Source: UBA8079 sp965205535 (GTDB lineage: Bacteria; Pseudomonadota; Alphaproteobacteria; UBA6615). Taken from it: a stretch of 64,000 nucleotides of DNA. This document shows positions 8,523 through 17,084 of the stretch, in pieces (position 1 is the stretch's first letter; each line of letters opens with the position of its first letter). The position numbers were made by a program, and so were the translations under genes. The stretch lies in the NCBI GenBank assembly GCA_965205535.1, contig CBDBHH010000005.1:2480001-2544000 (forward strand), read 5' to 3'. The notes beneath the pieces were generated by a model. It saw nothing but the letters and a program-made list of their open reading frames with translations, searched no databases and was not told the origin of the DNA.

Positions 8523-9437
8523 CTACCTTGTCTTCTTTTTCGCTGGTTTGCGCTTCTTGCTCTGGGCGACGCGCCAGGCGGACAGGAGCGCGAAGTCGCG
8601 TCCGGCCCAGTGGCCGTTGGCCGCTTCGTTATAGGCCTTGCGCGTGGCGTCGATCACCGGCACGTCGAAACCGTTGGCCCGCGCAAGTGCCACCATCTGC
8701 TTGGCATCCTTGGCACCGCCGGTCATCTCGAAGGGGGCGGCCTTGGGGAATTTTCCGCCGATCGCATCCACGATCCAGGGCAGGCGCGCCGGTGCCACTT
8801 TTGCCGCACCGCTGGAATCCGCGAGGATATCTGCCGCGAGCTCGCGTTTGATGCCGGCGGTTTGCGTCAGAGACAGCGCTTCGCCCAGCGCCTCCCAGTA
8901 GGCCAGCAGCGGCAGGTTGATGGCGAGTTTCATGGTGGTGCCGGCGCCGACCGTGCCGACCCGGTCGACCCGGCGGCAGAGCTGATCGAGGATGGGTTTG
9001 GCACGCTTGAAGGCGGCTGGTGTGCTGCCGACCATGCCGATCAAGTTGCCCGAACGTGCGGGCGCGGTCGAACCGCCGACCGGGGCCTCGACGAATGCAC
9101 CACCGGCCGCTTTGACCTGTTTTTCCAACTGGCGCGTGGTCTCGGGCATGAGGGTACTCATCTCGATGACGAGCTTGCCCTTGAGGTTTCCCGAGAGCAG
9201 GCCGCCGCGGCCTTCATAGACCGACTTTGCGGCCTTGTCGTCGATGGTGATGCTGATCACCACATCATTGTTCTCGAACAGATTTGCGGGGGTATCGGTG
9301 CGGGCAGCACCCGCGTCCAACAGGGTCTTGGCGCGCCGCGTTGTTCGGTTCCAGACCGTGAGCTTGTGTTTCTTTTCCATGAGCCGCAAGCCCATGGCCG
9401 TACCCATGTTTCCGGTGCCGCAAAGACCGATTTTCAT
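8523..9437 (-). CDS. NAD(P)-dependent beta-hydroxyacid dehydrogenase (3-hydroxyisobutyrate dehydrogenase family)
   Basis: A 304-residue enzyme of the HIBADH / 6-phosphogluconate dehydrogenase family. The Rossmann motif GLCGTGNMG opens the protein. EAPVGGSTAPA gives the substrate-binding Ser/Gly loop, and the catalytic Lys is in GAGTTMKLAINL. The basic residue pattern after beta-strand 2 (WNRTTRRAK) suggests NADP. The C terminus is unusually Lys/Arg-rich. The start at 9437 follows GGAG by eight bases. It heads the leftward group with pirin and pdxA. Substrate not determinable; succinic-semialdehyde-reductase or hydroxyisobutyrate-type activities are possible. Confidence 0.85.
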   Translation of the reverse strand: MKIGLCGTGNMGTAMGLRLMEKKHKLTVWNRTTRRAKTLLDAGAARTDTPANLFENNDVVISITIDDKAAKSVYEGRGGLLSGNLKGKLVIEMSTLMPETTRQLEKQVKAAGGAFVEAPVGGSTAPARSGNLIGMVGSTPAAFKRAKPILDQLCRRVDRVGTVGAGTTMKLAINLPLLAYWEALGEALSLTQTAGIKRELAADILADSSGAAKVAPARLPWIVDAIGGKFPKAAPFEMTGGAKDAKQMVALARANGFDVPVIDATRKAYNEAANGHWAGRDFALLSAWRVAQSKKRKPAKKKTR

Positions 9438-9614
9438 TGCAAATTCTCCGTGCTGGAGACGAGAAGTCCCCGGTGGTGATGAGACGGCGACGTTACGCGT
9501 TCGGGGAATGAGAGTGAAGTGTTTGGCGCAGATTGCCGCCACCAATTCATGATAATATCGATCCCTACCGAACGGTCGACCTCGGCCGCGTCACCCGCTT
9601 GCAGGAATTCCGAA

Positions 9615-10547
9615 ATGAGCAAAGTCCGCGCGTCGTTTGTATTCACCCCTTGGGAAGATCGCCGCATCATCGGCAAGGCTGTCGCCGCCATGCCGGTCGT
9701 GCAAAACGCCCACAAGAACGGCGAGATGATTATCGCCCATGGGTCCACCAACGTGTTTGTTGCCGAAGAGATCATGGGCGAGGTCCCGAACAAGCAGTTC
9801 TACTTGTCGGGTCAGGTGATCAACAATGTCCTGTGTCAGACGCAGCCCGAGGAGAAACCACCGATCATTCATCTTGTGAAGGGTGAGTTGACGCCGCCCG
9901 CACCGCGCATGGACGAGATGCTCAAGAATTTCGACGACACGAGCGTCTTCATCAAGGGCGGCAATGCGGTTGATCCTGATTTCAACGCCGGTGTGTTCTG
10001 CGCCCACCCCGGCTGCGGTACGATCGGTTTCGCGATGGGGATTATGGCCGCGCGCGGCGGGCATCTGATCATCCCGCTGGGCCTCGAGAAGCTGATTCCG
10101 TCGGTGACGGAAGCCGCCCGGCATATGGGGCAAGACACTTTTTATTATCATGCGGGTCAGCGCACCGGGATGATGCCGGTGACCAATGCGACGGTGATCA
10201 CCGAAGTCCAGGCCTTGCAGATTTTGTTCGATATCGAGGATGTCACCCATGTCGGTGGCGGCGGGGCCATGGGCTCCGAGGGCTCGGTCGTCCTGGTGGC
10301 CGAGGCCGAAAAGGACAAGATCGACGCCGCGGTCGAACTCTACAGTTCAATCAAGGGCGAGCCGCCCCTGCGCACGATCAAGGCCTATTGCGAGGGCTGC
10401 ATCCCGACCACACCGGCGATGGACGCCTCACCCGACGAACAGTATGAGGCGCATCCGAAAAAGCATTGCCTGTATGAGGGGCTGAAGGAGAGCGAGTTGC
10501 CGGACTTCTTCACGCCACGCACCGAGCCGATCACCCAGAACCGCTAG
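9615..10547 (+). CDS. Conserved protein of unknown function with CxxxxC and CxxC pairs
   Basis: I do not recognise this 310-residue protein. It is soluble, has no signal peptide, and starts behind AGGA (eight bases). Striking features are a Gly-rich stretch THVGGGGAMGSEGS (211-224), Cys129 and Cys134 (CAHPGC), Cys259 and Cys262 (CEGC), and lone Cys74 and Cys285. The four paired cysteines could bind metal or form disulfides. The fold pattern of alternating hydrophobic strands and Gly-turns is enzyme-like and slightly recalls CoA-transferase-type proteins, but that is only an impression. It is monocistronic, divergent from the beta-hydroxyacid dehydrogenase and converging on the MBL hydrolase. 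Confidence 0.72.
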   Translation: MSKVRASFVFTPWEDRRIIGKAVAAMPVVQNAHKNGEMIIAHGSTNVFVAEEIMGEVPNKQFYLSGQVINNVLCQTQPEEKPPIIHLVKGELTPPAPRMDEMLKNFDDTSVFIKGGNAVDPDFNAGVFCAHPGCGTIGFAMGIMAARGGHLIIPLGLEKLIPSVTEAARHMGQDTFYYHAGQRTGMMPVTNATVITEVQALQILFDIEDVTHVGGGGAMGSEGSVVLVAEAEKDKIDAAVELYSSIKGEPPLRTIKAYCEGCIPTTPAMDASPDEQYEAHPKKHCLYEGLKESELPDFFTPRTEPITQNR

Positions 10548-10553
10548 CCGCGA

Positions 10554-11189
10554 TCAGGCCTCGCGTACGAAAGGGTTGGTCTCCCGCTCGTGACCCAAGG
10601 TCGATGCGCCGCCATGGCCGGGCACAAAGGTCACGTCGTCGCCCAGCGGCCAGAGCTGTTCGCGGATGGACGCGATGAGCGTGTCATGGTCGCCGCCGGG
10701 GAAGTCCGTCCGGCCGATCGAGCCCTGAAACAGCACGTCACCGACGAAGGCAACGCGCGAGACCGGCTCGAAGAAGATGATGTGCCCCGGCGTGTGGCCC
10801 GGGCAGAAGCGCACCTCGAATGTCAGATTGCCGACGGTGACACTGTCACCCTGGTCGAGCCAGCGTGACGGCGTGAAGGGCCGCCCGGCATCGACACCGA
10901 ACCGTTCGCCCTGTTCGGCGAGCTGGTCGATCCAGAACTTGTCCTCGATATGCGGGCCCTCGATGGGCACCGTGAGTTGCTCGGACAGGTCGGCGGCCGC
11001 GCCCGCGTGATCGATATGGCCGTGGGTCAGAAGAATTTTTTCGACGTCGACACCCTGTTCCTCGATCGCGGCGCTAATTCGCTCGATCTCGCCACCCGGA
11101 TCAACGACCGCCGCCTTGTTGGTTTCGCTACACCACAGGACGGAGCAGTTCTGCTGGAACGCGGTGACGGGGATGATGACGGCTTTCAT
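10554..11189 (-). CDS. MBL-fold metallo-hydrolase, glyoxalase II-like (YcbL type)
   Basis: A 211-residue metallo-beta-lactamase-fold protein. THGHIDHAG gives the HxHxDH metal motif, FCPGHTPGH the third His, GDVLFQGSIGRTD the bridging Asp, and PGHGGAST the last His. The length and the GRTD motif match the short YcbL/GloB2 group, which hydrolyses thioesters such as S-lactoylglutathione. It lacks the C-terminal substrate domain of classic glyoxalase II. No clear ribosome binding site precedes the ATG. It is a single gene that converges on the unknown gene to its left, with a six-base gap. Confidence 0.87.
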   Translation of the reverse strand: MKAVIIPVTAFQQNCSVLWCSETNKAAVVDPGGEIERISAAIEEQGVDVEKILLTHGHIDHAGAAADLSEQLTVPIEGPHIEDKFWIDQLAEQGERFGVDAGRPFTPSRWLDQGDSVTVGNLTFEVRFCPGHTPGHIIFFEPVSRVAFVGDVLFQGSIGRTDFPGGDHDTLIASIREQLWPLGDDVTFVPGHGGASTLGHERETNPFVREA

Positions 11190-11318
11190 GGGCGTGTGTG
11201 TTTCGTGGGTGTCTCTGTTCGGTGCTAGCCGATGCCGGCTTTTGACGCGAGTCGAATTCGAACTCTAAGGTCATTGATTGCTGCCAAACGGCGCGCAGGG
11301 GCAAGGGAGAAATGCTCA

Positions 11319-11576
11319 ATGGACATTATTTCATGGATTGTACTGGGCCTGATCGCAGGCCTGATCGCCAAATTCGTCGTACCGGGTGACGATCCGGGCG
11401 GGATCATTGTGACCATTATTGTCGGCATTGTCGGCGGTGTGGTTGGCGGGTTTGTCGGCAGCCTGATCGGTATCGGCGGGGTCGATGGTGTGAACATCGG
11501 CAGCATCATCGTGGCCGTGATCGGCGCGATCGTTCTGTTGATTCTTTTCCGGGTGGTGGCAGCCAAGCGGGCCTGA
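11319..11576 (+). CDS. GlsB/YeaQ/YmgE family stress-response membrane protein
   Basis: An 85-residue, very hydrophobic, glycine-rich protein with three membrane segments. The family signature is seen in the first segment (WIVLGLIAGLIAKFVVPGDD-type) and the GGxxGG pairs of the second. Transglycosylase-associated proteins of this family are induced by envelope and stationary-phase stress; the molecular role is not settled. The start at 11319 follows GGGAGA by about nine bases. A strong intrinsic terminator begins 24 bases after the stop, so it is transcribed alone. Confidence 0.87.
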   Translation: MDIISWIVLGLIAGLIAKFVVPGDDPGGIIVTIIVGIVGGVVGGFVGSLIGIGGVDGVNIGSIIVAVIGAIVLLILFRVVAAKRA

Positions 11577-11600
11577 CACCGACGATCCGAATTTTGTGAG

Positions 11601-11630
11601 AACCCGCCGCTCACCCAGCGGCGGGTTTTT
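11601..11630 (+). terminator. Rho-independent terminator after the GlsB/YeaQ gene
   Basis: A perfect 11-bp stem (AACCCGCCGCT with AGCGGCGGGTT) closes a five-base loop and runs into a T-tract. It sits 24 bases after the small membrane protein gene and about 110 bases before the next start. Confidence 0.9.
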
Positions 11631-11739
11631 CGTTGCAGCGACGGGGTGCAACGCTTGCTATAAAATGTCTGTCGTCATCGGCATCTGCAAAACTGCTGCA
11701 CGCACCGGAAAAAGTGCGGAAGCTTAGGGGGAACATCCA

Positions 11740-12606
11740 TTGGAACAGAATGTCTCATTCAAGTCTGACGGGCTGACGCTCGCAGGCGTGGTTCACACGC
11801 CTGCGGACCTGGCGCCGGGCGATTCACGTCCGGCCTTTCTGGTTTTGCACGGTTTCGGTACGGGGAAGGACGGTTCCACGCCGGAAATTCTGGCGAACAT
11901 GCTGTGCGATTGGGGCTATGTCGTCATGCGGTTCGATTTCCGCAGCTGCGGTGACAGTGAGGGCGAGACAGGTTGGGTGATGTGTGAGGATCAGGTCGAG
12001 GATGTGAAGAACGCCGTGACCTGGTTCGCCGACCAACCTTATGTGGATGGAGACCGCATCGGTGTGATCGGTCACAGTTTCGGCGCCGCAGTCGCCGTTT
12101 ATGCCGGGGGCGTCGACAAGCGCATCGCGGCGGTCATTTCGTCTTGTGGCTGGGGCGATGGAGAAAGCAAGTTCCGCCTCCAGCATAGGTCGGATGAGGA
12201 ATGGGCCCGCTTCCAGAATATTCTCACGGAGGGCAAGGCCCATCGGGAGAAGACCGGAAAATCGCTGATGGTGGGTCGCTGGGACATCGTTCCGATCCCG
12301 GAGCATCTCAGGGGTCATATGGGCAAGAACGTGCTGATGGAGTTCCCGGCCGAGACGGCGCAGAGCATGTATGACTTCCGCGCGAATGACGTAATTGCGG
12401 ACATCTCGCCGCGCCCGGTTCTCCTGTTCCACGCCGCGGACGATTCCGTCACGCCGACGGATCAGTCATTGCAGCTCTTCGCTCATTCGAAGCAGCCTTG
12501 CGATCTGATCCTTGCATCGGACGTGGACCATTTCCCGTTCTCCGTCGCCAGCACCCGCGCGCGCGAAGCGGTGAAGGGGTGGCTCGACCTCTATTTCCCG
12601 GCCTAG
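11740..12606 (+). CDS. Alpha/beta hydrolase
   Basis: A 288-residue serine hydrolase. Motifs are LVLHGFG (oxyanion loop), GHSFGAA with nucleophile Ser113, Asp in HAADDSVTP, and His in DVDHFPFS. The start is a TTG behind AGGGGG, at good spacing. It has no signal peptide and no lid domain that would indicate a lipase. It is the first gene of a rightward group with a cupin protein and the RutD/RutC-like pair (gaps 60, 40 and 24 bases), so it may hydrolyse an amide or ester in the same pathway. Substrate unknown. Confidence 0.83.
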   Translation: MEQNVSFKSDGLTLAGVVHTPADLAPGDSRPAFLVLHGFGTGKDGSTPEILANMLCDWGYVVMRFDFRSCGDSEGETGWVMCEDQVEDVKNAVTWFADQPYVDGDRIGVIGHSFGAAVAVYAGGVDKRIAAVISSCGWGDGESKFRLQHRSDEEWARFQNILTEGKAHREKTGKSLMVGRWDIVPIPEHLRGHMGKNVLMEFPAETAQSMYDFRANDVIADISPRPVLLFHAADDSVTPTDQSLQLFAHSKQPCDLILASDVDHFPFSVASTRAREAVKGWLDLYFPA

Positions 12607-12666
12607 AGGCACTCCGGAATATCCGTTAGGCTTTCTCAGTCATGAACGGTTAGAGGGAGCGGGAGC

Positions 12667-13239
12667 ATGCCGACCGAAATATTCACGCCGACGGCCGAGG
12701 AAATGGATGCGCGGATCGCGCGGTTCGACAAACTCGAGCCAATGTCGACGACCGATGATCTGGCATGGGTGCCGCAGGATGCGTGGGAGATTTTCTTCGC
12801 GCGCAAGATCATGGCGGTGATTCTCGAAGATACAAAGAGCCCGTTCGGAGATCGTGCACCCATCATCGGAGCCAACGGGACCACCATGTTCATTTCCGTG
12901 ATGCCGCCGGGGCAGGGGCCTTGTCTGCACGACCATAACGAGACCTACGAGACGTTCATGGTTCTGCAAGGCTCGATCGAATATCGGGTCGGCGACCCCA
13001 TCGAACACAAGCGCGTGCTGAACCAGTGGGATGTGTTCTCCTGCCCGCCGGGGGTTTATCGGGAATTCAACAATGTGGGTGAGGGGGATGCGGTCCAGCT
13101 CACTATCCTGACCGGCCCGATCGAACGCGATGATGTAACGATGCCCCATTCGGTCAAGGAACGCGTGACCGAGCAGTATGGCGCGAAGGTTGCCGATGCC
13201 TTTGGTGAGATCATGCCTTTCGATCCGCCGAAGTCCTGA
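12667..13239 (+). CDS. Cupin-domain protein
   Basis: A 190-residue single-cupin protein. Motif 1 is present as LHDHNETYETFMVLQGS (residues about 88-105), giving two His and a Glu as metal ligands. Motif 2 (the PGVYREFNN region) is weaker: Tyr/Arg replace the usual His, so the metal site may have three ligands. It could be an oxygenase, an isomerase or a small-molecule sensor. The ATG follows GGGAGCGGGAG closely. It stands between two alpha/beta hydrolases in a likely operon. Confidence 0.78.
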   Translation: MPTEIFTPTAEEMDARIARFDKLEPMSTTDDLAWVPQDAWEIFFARKIMAVILEDTKSPFGDRAPIIGANGTTMFISVMPPGQGPCLHDHNETYETFMVLQGSIEYRVGDPIEHKRVLNQWDVFSCPPGVYREFNNVGEGDAVQLTILTGPIERDDVTMPHSVKERVTEQYGAKVADAFGEIMPFDPPKS

Positions 13240-13279
13240 CCTTCGGCATGCATCTGCCTCGCATCGACAGGAACATGTA

Positions 13280-14065
13280 GTGGCCCAGATCGAAGCCAAC
13301 GGGATCACGCAGTATTACGATATTCAAGGTGAGGGCCCGCCGCTCCTGCTTGTGGCGGGCATGGGCGGAACTGCGAATTACTGGGCGGAGCAGGTTGCGT
13401 TCTTTTCACGCACCCACAAGGTCATCTCCTACGATCAACGTGGAACCGGACGGACCAGTCATGCGCCGGTTACCGGGATTGAGCAGTTGCGCGACGACCT
13501 GCTGGCGCTGCTCGACGCGTTGGAACTTGAGAATGTCGATTATCTCGGCCACTCGACGGGCGGCAACATCGGACAGATCATTGCGATCGAGAATCCCGAA
13601 CGTCTGCGCAAGCTGGTCATCTATGCCAGCACGACCCATGGCGATGCCTACCGGTCCAAGGTTTGGCGTGTTCGACGGTCCATATTGGAGAACCAGGGCC
13701 CGGAACTTTATGGCGACATGACCAGCCTGATGCTCTACCCGCCGGATTGGATCACAGAGAATTCCGAGATGCTCGAGGCGCAGCAGGCGGCGCAGGTCGC
13801 CATGCTGGCGCCAACCGCGGTCATGACAAGCCGGATTGAAGCGGTCCAGGCGTTTGATCGCCGGGATCAGCTTGCGGATATTGATGTCCCGACGCTGGTG
13901 GTGTGCGCGCGTGACGACCAGCAGACCCCGGCCTATTTCTCCGCCGCGCTGGCTTCTGCAATCCCGAACGCCGAATACAGCCTGCTCGACTATGGCGGGC
14001 ACGCCTGTTCCCGAACCGTCCCGGGTGAATTCAACAAGATCGTCGCGGATTATTTCGCGCGTTAA
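13280..14065 (+). CDS. RutD-like alpha/beta hydrolase (putative aminoacrylate hydrolase)
   Basis: A 261-residue alpha/beta hydrolase that resembles E. coli RutD along its length. It has AGMGGTANYW near the start, DQRGTGRTS, the nucleophile Ser92 in GHSTGG, LYPPDW in the lid, and the catalytic-His segment YGGHAC. RutD is thought to speed the removal of aminoacrylate in pyrimidine breakdown. The GTG at 13280 follows AGGA by eight bases. The next gene, 24 bases on, is RutC-like, which strengthens the call. RutA, RutB and the other Rut genes are not in the window, so the substrate may differ. Confidence 0.8.
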   Translation: MAQIEANGITQYYDIQGEGPPLLLVAGMGGTANYWAEQVAFFSRTHKVISYDQRGTGRTSHAPVTGIEQLRDDLLALLDALELENVDYLGHSTGGNIGQIIAIENPERLRKLVIYASTTHGDAYRSKVWRVRRSILENQGPELYGDMTSLMLYPPDWITENSEMLEAQQAAQVAMLAPTAVMTSRIEAVQAFDRRDQLADIDVPTLVVCARDDQQTPAYFSAALASAIPNAEYSLLDYGGHACSRTVPGEFNKIVADYFAR

Positions 14066-14089
14066 CCCACATTTCCTGAGGAGATCAAC

Positions 14090-14473
14090 ATGGCTCACGA
14101 AGCAATCATCCCACCTGGCTCAGCACCGCCACTCGCCCCCTATTCACCGGGAGTGAAGGTCGGGAACACCGTCTATGTGTCCGGCATTCTCGCGATGGAT
14201 GCCGAGGGCAACAGCGTTGGGGTCGGTGACATCAAGGCCCAGACCCGCCATGTGATCGAATCCGTACGCGCTGTCGTAGAAGCAGGCGGCGGCACGCTGG
14301 CCGACGTCGCGTTCAATCAGATCTTTCTGGCGGACCTGGCCGATTACGCCGGTATGAACGAGGTGTATCGCGAGTATTTCGGGGACAATCCGCCGGCGCG
14401 TTACTGCATCAAGGCCGAATTGGTGAAACCGGAGTTCCTGGTCGAGATTTCATCGACCGCGCATATCGGCTAA
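14090..14473 (+). CDS. rutC: RutC-like RidA-family enamine/imine deaminase
   Basis: A 127-residue RidA/YjgF/UK114 protein, close to E. coli RutC by eye (IIPPGS, LAPYSPG, VGDIKAQTRHV, VKPEFLVEI, and the C terminus AHIG). The active-site Arg104 and Glu120 are present, with a Cys106 near the site. RutC acts on aminoacrylate-type intermediates of uracil degradation, while RidA proteins generally deaminate 2-aminoacrylate. The ATG follows GAGGAG at good spacing. Its stop overlaps the stop of the converging EamA transporter. The pairing with a RutD-like hydrolase indicates a shared reactive-enamine intermediate. Confidence 0.9.
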   Translation: MAHEAIIPPGSAPPLAPYSPGVKVGNTVYVSGILAMDAEGNSVGVGDIKAQTRHVIESVRAVVEAGGGTLADVAFNQIFLADLADYAGMNEVYREYFGDNPPARYCIKAELVKPEFLVEISSTAHIG

Positions 14474-15372
14474 TCTCGGCGTTCGGTCGGATTCACACGC
14501 TCACGTCGAAGCCCGAACCAGCCCGCGTATAGCAATGCGAGGATGACGACCAGCGCGCCGAGCATCTGCAACGCATCAAGCCGTTGTCCCAGCAGCAAGA
14601 ATGCGGCGGCAATTGTCACGAGAGGTTCGAGGTAGGAAAAAAGCGTGGTTTTTACGGGGCCGATCATCGAGATGCCGACGAAAAACCCGATCATGGCCGC
14701 GGCAAACAGAATATTTGTTCCCGCGAATGCCCACCATCCTGTTGTGGTTTCCGGCAGAAGGAATTCGCCTCGCAACAGGGCGATTATGGCCATGGTGATC
14801 GCCGCGGTGGCGACGAGGTAGAGCGTCACCTGGCGATGGTCGCTTTGCTTCATGATGCGGCTGCTGACGACCGAGACTATTGCGAGGCCGGATGCGGCGA
14901 TCAGGCCGAACAGAATGCCGGCGAGTTCAAGTCCGGACCATCGCACACCGAGTGTAAGCGCGAGACCGCCAAACGCGACCAGACCCGCGATAACGGTGAC
15001 ACGCGTCAATCGTTCCCATCCGAATATGGCCACGATTAGCGACGTAAACAGCGGAAACAGGAAGAAGATCAAAACGGCCAGCGGGACCGGCAGGACTTCG
15101 ATCGCAGACAAGAGAGACCATGCATAGATTGCCGTGACGAGCCCAAGTGCCACACCGATCAAGCCTTCCCGTCGCGGCAACAGTATCGGTTTGCCGGCTG
15201 TGAACAGGATTCCGATCAATATCAGCGAGGGAAGCACGAAGCGTACGGTCGATACGGAGAAGGGATCAGCACCGCTGCGATAGGACAGGCCGGCGAGTGT
15301 GTTTGAGAATGCAAAGCAGATACTGACCCCGACGACGATCGCAATTCCCAGAATCTCGCGACGCTTGTCCAT
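14470..15372 (-). CDS. EamA/DMT-family transporter
   Basis: A 300-residue inner-membrane protein with ten predicted hydrophobic segments in two EamA repeats (first half about 8-140, second about 150-285). It is probably an exporter or permease of amino acids or other metabolites; substrate not predictable. It is divergent from the aminotransferase gene and converges on rutC with a four-base overlap. The start at 15372 sits on a run of charged residues (MDKRRE) just before TM1, as usual for the family. Confidence 0.88.
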   Translation of the reverse strand: MDKRREILGIAIVVGVSICFAFSNTLAGLSYRSGADPFSVSTVRFVLPSLILIGILFTAGKPILLPRREGLIGVALGLVTAIYAWSLLSAIEVLPVPLAVLIFFLFPLFTSLIVAIFGWERLTRVTVIAGLVAFGGLALTLGVRWSGLELAGILFGLIAASGLAIVSVVSSRIMKQSDHRQVTLYLVATAAITMAIIALLRGEFLLPETTTGWWAFAGTNILFAAAMIGFFVGISMIGPVKTTLFSYLEPLVTIAAAFLLLGQRLDALQMLGALVVILALLYAGWFGLRRERVNPTERRD

Positions 15373-15487
15373 CGGTTCACTCCCTCGTCATCTACCAACA
15401 CTCTACGCGCCTTCGATCGTGGTGCTGTCATGCGATTTGTGCTTCCGTGGGATGCTAATTCCAGGGGTGACGAGAAAAGAGGCTTTG

Positions 15488-16393
15488 ATGACTGGTGATC
15501 CACTGATATATCTGAACGGCGACATCGTCGAGACAGCCGATGCACGAATCTCGCCGTTTGACCGCGGGTTCTTGTGGGGTGACGGCGTCTATGAGGTCAC
15601 CCCCTGTTTTGGCGACCAGATGTACCGGTTGGATGATCATATTGATCGCCTCTACCGCTCGCTTCGCTACGTCCGGATTGACCCGGGCATGACACAGGCC
15701 GAGATGACGGTGGCGACCGAGGCGTTGCTTGCTGCCAATGCGGGCCGACTGGGGACGAATGCGATGTATCGCATCGGTCACTGGGTCACACGTGGCGAGG
15801 ATACATCCTCGATGCGTGTACATGCAGCCGGTCCGGCGACGGTGATGATCTTCTTCCGGGCCGTCGATACCGCCGCGATTGCGCGGAACTATGCGCAGGG
15901 GCTGAAGTTCACAGTCTCGTCTGTGCGGCGCAATCCGCCTGAATGTGTCGAGACCCGCGCCAAGGTGACGAGCAAGATGAACCAGGTTCTTGCCGAACTG
16001 GATGCGGCGACCCGAGACTCGCTCCCGCTGATGCTGGATCTGAACGGAAACATCGCCGAAACCTCGGTCGCAAACTTCTTTCTCGTGCGCGATGGCGTGG
16101 TCTGGACGGCACCCGAGCGCAATATCCTTGAAGGTGTGACGCGAAAGGTTCTGTTCGAGCTGTGCGAGCGTCTGGATATACCCCTCGAGGAAAAGCTTTT
16201 CACCATGTACGACGTGGCACAGGCAGAGGAATGTTTCATCACCTCAAGCGCAATCTGTGCGACCCCGGTGGCGTCCGTGGATGGTTTCACGCCGAAATTC
16301 GAGGTTCCGGGGCCCATCACGACCCGTCTGATAGATGCGTTCGCGGGGGACACCGGTTACGATTTCCGAAAACTCGAAGCAGCAGCGGAATAG
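15488..16393 (+). CDS. Class IV aminotransferase (branched-chain / D-amino-acid type)
   Basis: A 301-residue PLP enzyme of fold type IV. SPFDRGFLWGDGVYE is the N-terminal family signature. The PLP-binding Lys is in AKVTSKMNQ (about residue 163), and NGNIAETSVANFFL carries the cofactor-contact Glu. The family contains BCAT, D-alanine transaminase and aminodeoxychorismate lyase, and sequence alone does not separate them here. The start at 15488 follows AGAGG by six bases. It is seven bases upstream of 3-hydroxyanthranilate dioxygenase, so they form an operon; a link to tryptophan or aminobenzoate breakdown is inferred. Confidence 0.87.
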   Translation: MTGDPLIYLNGDIVETADARISPFDRGFLWGDGVYEVTPCFGDQMYRLDDHIDRLYRSLRYVRIDPGMTQAEMTVATEALLAANAGRLGTNAMYRIGHWVTRGEDTSSMRVHAAGPATVMIFFRAVDTAAIARNYAQGLKFTVSSVRRNPPECVETRAKVTSKMNQVLAELDAATRDSLPLMLDLNGNIAETSVANFFLVRDGVVWTAPERNILEGVTRKVLFELCERLDIPLEEKLFTMYDVAQAEECFITSSAICATPVASVDGFTPKFEVPGPITTRLIDAFAGDTGYDFRKLEAAAE

Positions 16394-16400
16394 TCGGACC

Positions 16401-16928
16401 ATGTCGCAACTGAAGGCGTTCAACTTCCAGACCTGGATCGACAAGCATCGCGATCTGCTCAAGCCACCGGTCGGAAATGCCGTGGTGTGGCGGGATACGG
16501 ATTTCATTGTGATGGTGGTCGGCGGGCCGAACCGCCGGACGGATTTTCACGACGATCCCTATGAGGAATTCTTCTATCAGCTCGAAGGCAATATGGTCCT
16601 CAAGATCATGGAGGATGGTCGGCCGCGCGATATACCGATCAACGAGGGCGATATCTTCTTGCTGCCGCCGCATGTGCGCCATTCCCCGCAACGCCCGGAA
16701 CCCGGCAGCGTCGGTCTCGTCGTTGAGCGACGTCGGCCGGACAGCGAACTGGATGGATTCGAGTGGTTCTGTGGTGCCTGCGACGAGTTGCTGCATCGCG
16801 TTGAACTGCATGTGGGGAATATCGTGAAAGACCTGCCGCCACTTTTCGAAGAGTTCTACAACTCCGAAGATCTGCGCACCTGTGGGGTATGCAACGCCGT
16901 ACATCCGGGGCGCGATAATACCGTATAA
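16401..16928 (+). CDS. nbaC: 3-hydroxyanthranilate 3,4-dioxygenase
   Basis: A 175-residue extradiol dioxygenase of the cupin fold that opens the ring of 3-hydroxyanthranilate in the kynurenine and 2-nitrobenzoate pathways. Fe ligands His50, Glu56 and His94 and the substrate-binding Arg46, Arg98 and Glu109 are all in place, each one residue earlier than in the characterised Cupriavidus enzyme as I recall it. The second, rubredoxin-like iron site is also complete (Cys124, Cys127, Cys161, Cys164). No other kynurenine-pathway gene is visible apart from the aminotransferase next to it. A terminator overlaps its stop codon. Confidence 0.95.
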   Translation: MSQLKAFNFQTWIDKHRDLLKPPVGNAVVWRDTDFIVMVVGGPNRRTDFHDDPYEEFFYQLEGNMVLKIMEDGRPRDIPINEGDIFLLPPHVRHSPQRPEPGSVGLVVERRRPDSELDGFEWFCGACDELLHRVELHVGNIVKDLPPLFEEFYNSEDLRTCGVCNAVHPGRDNTV

Positions 16929-16961
16929 CCTGCTGTTATTGAACGCAGTTATACCATTTTT
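16923..16961 (+). terminator. Rho-independent terminator of the aminotransferase / dioxygenase operon
   Basis: GTATAAC-C-TGC (16923-16933) pairs with GCAGTTATAC (16945-16954), with one bulged C, and TTTTT follows at 16957-16961. The stem includes the dioxygenase stop codon. Confidence 0.8.
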
Positions 16962-17084
16962 CGTGTTTTTCGTGCGACTTCGTACCCAACCCGCATAATT
17001 CCCTTTATTCTAAGCGCATAGAGTCTGTAGTTCTATCTATAGGTGTTGGATGTAGGTTCAAACACACTGTGGAGGTTGAGCGGC

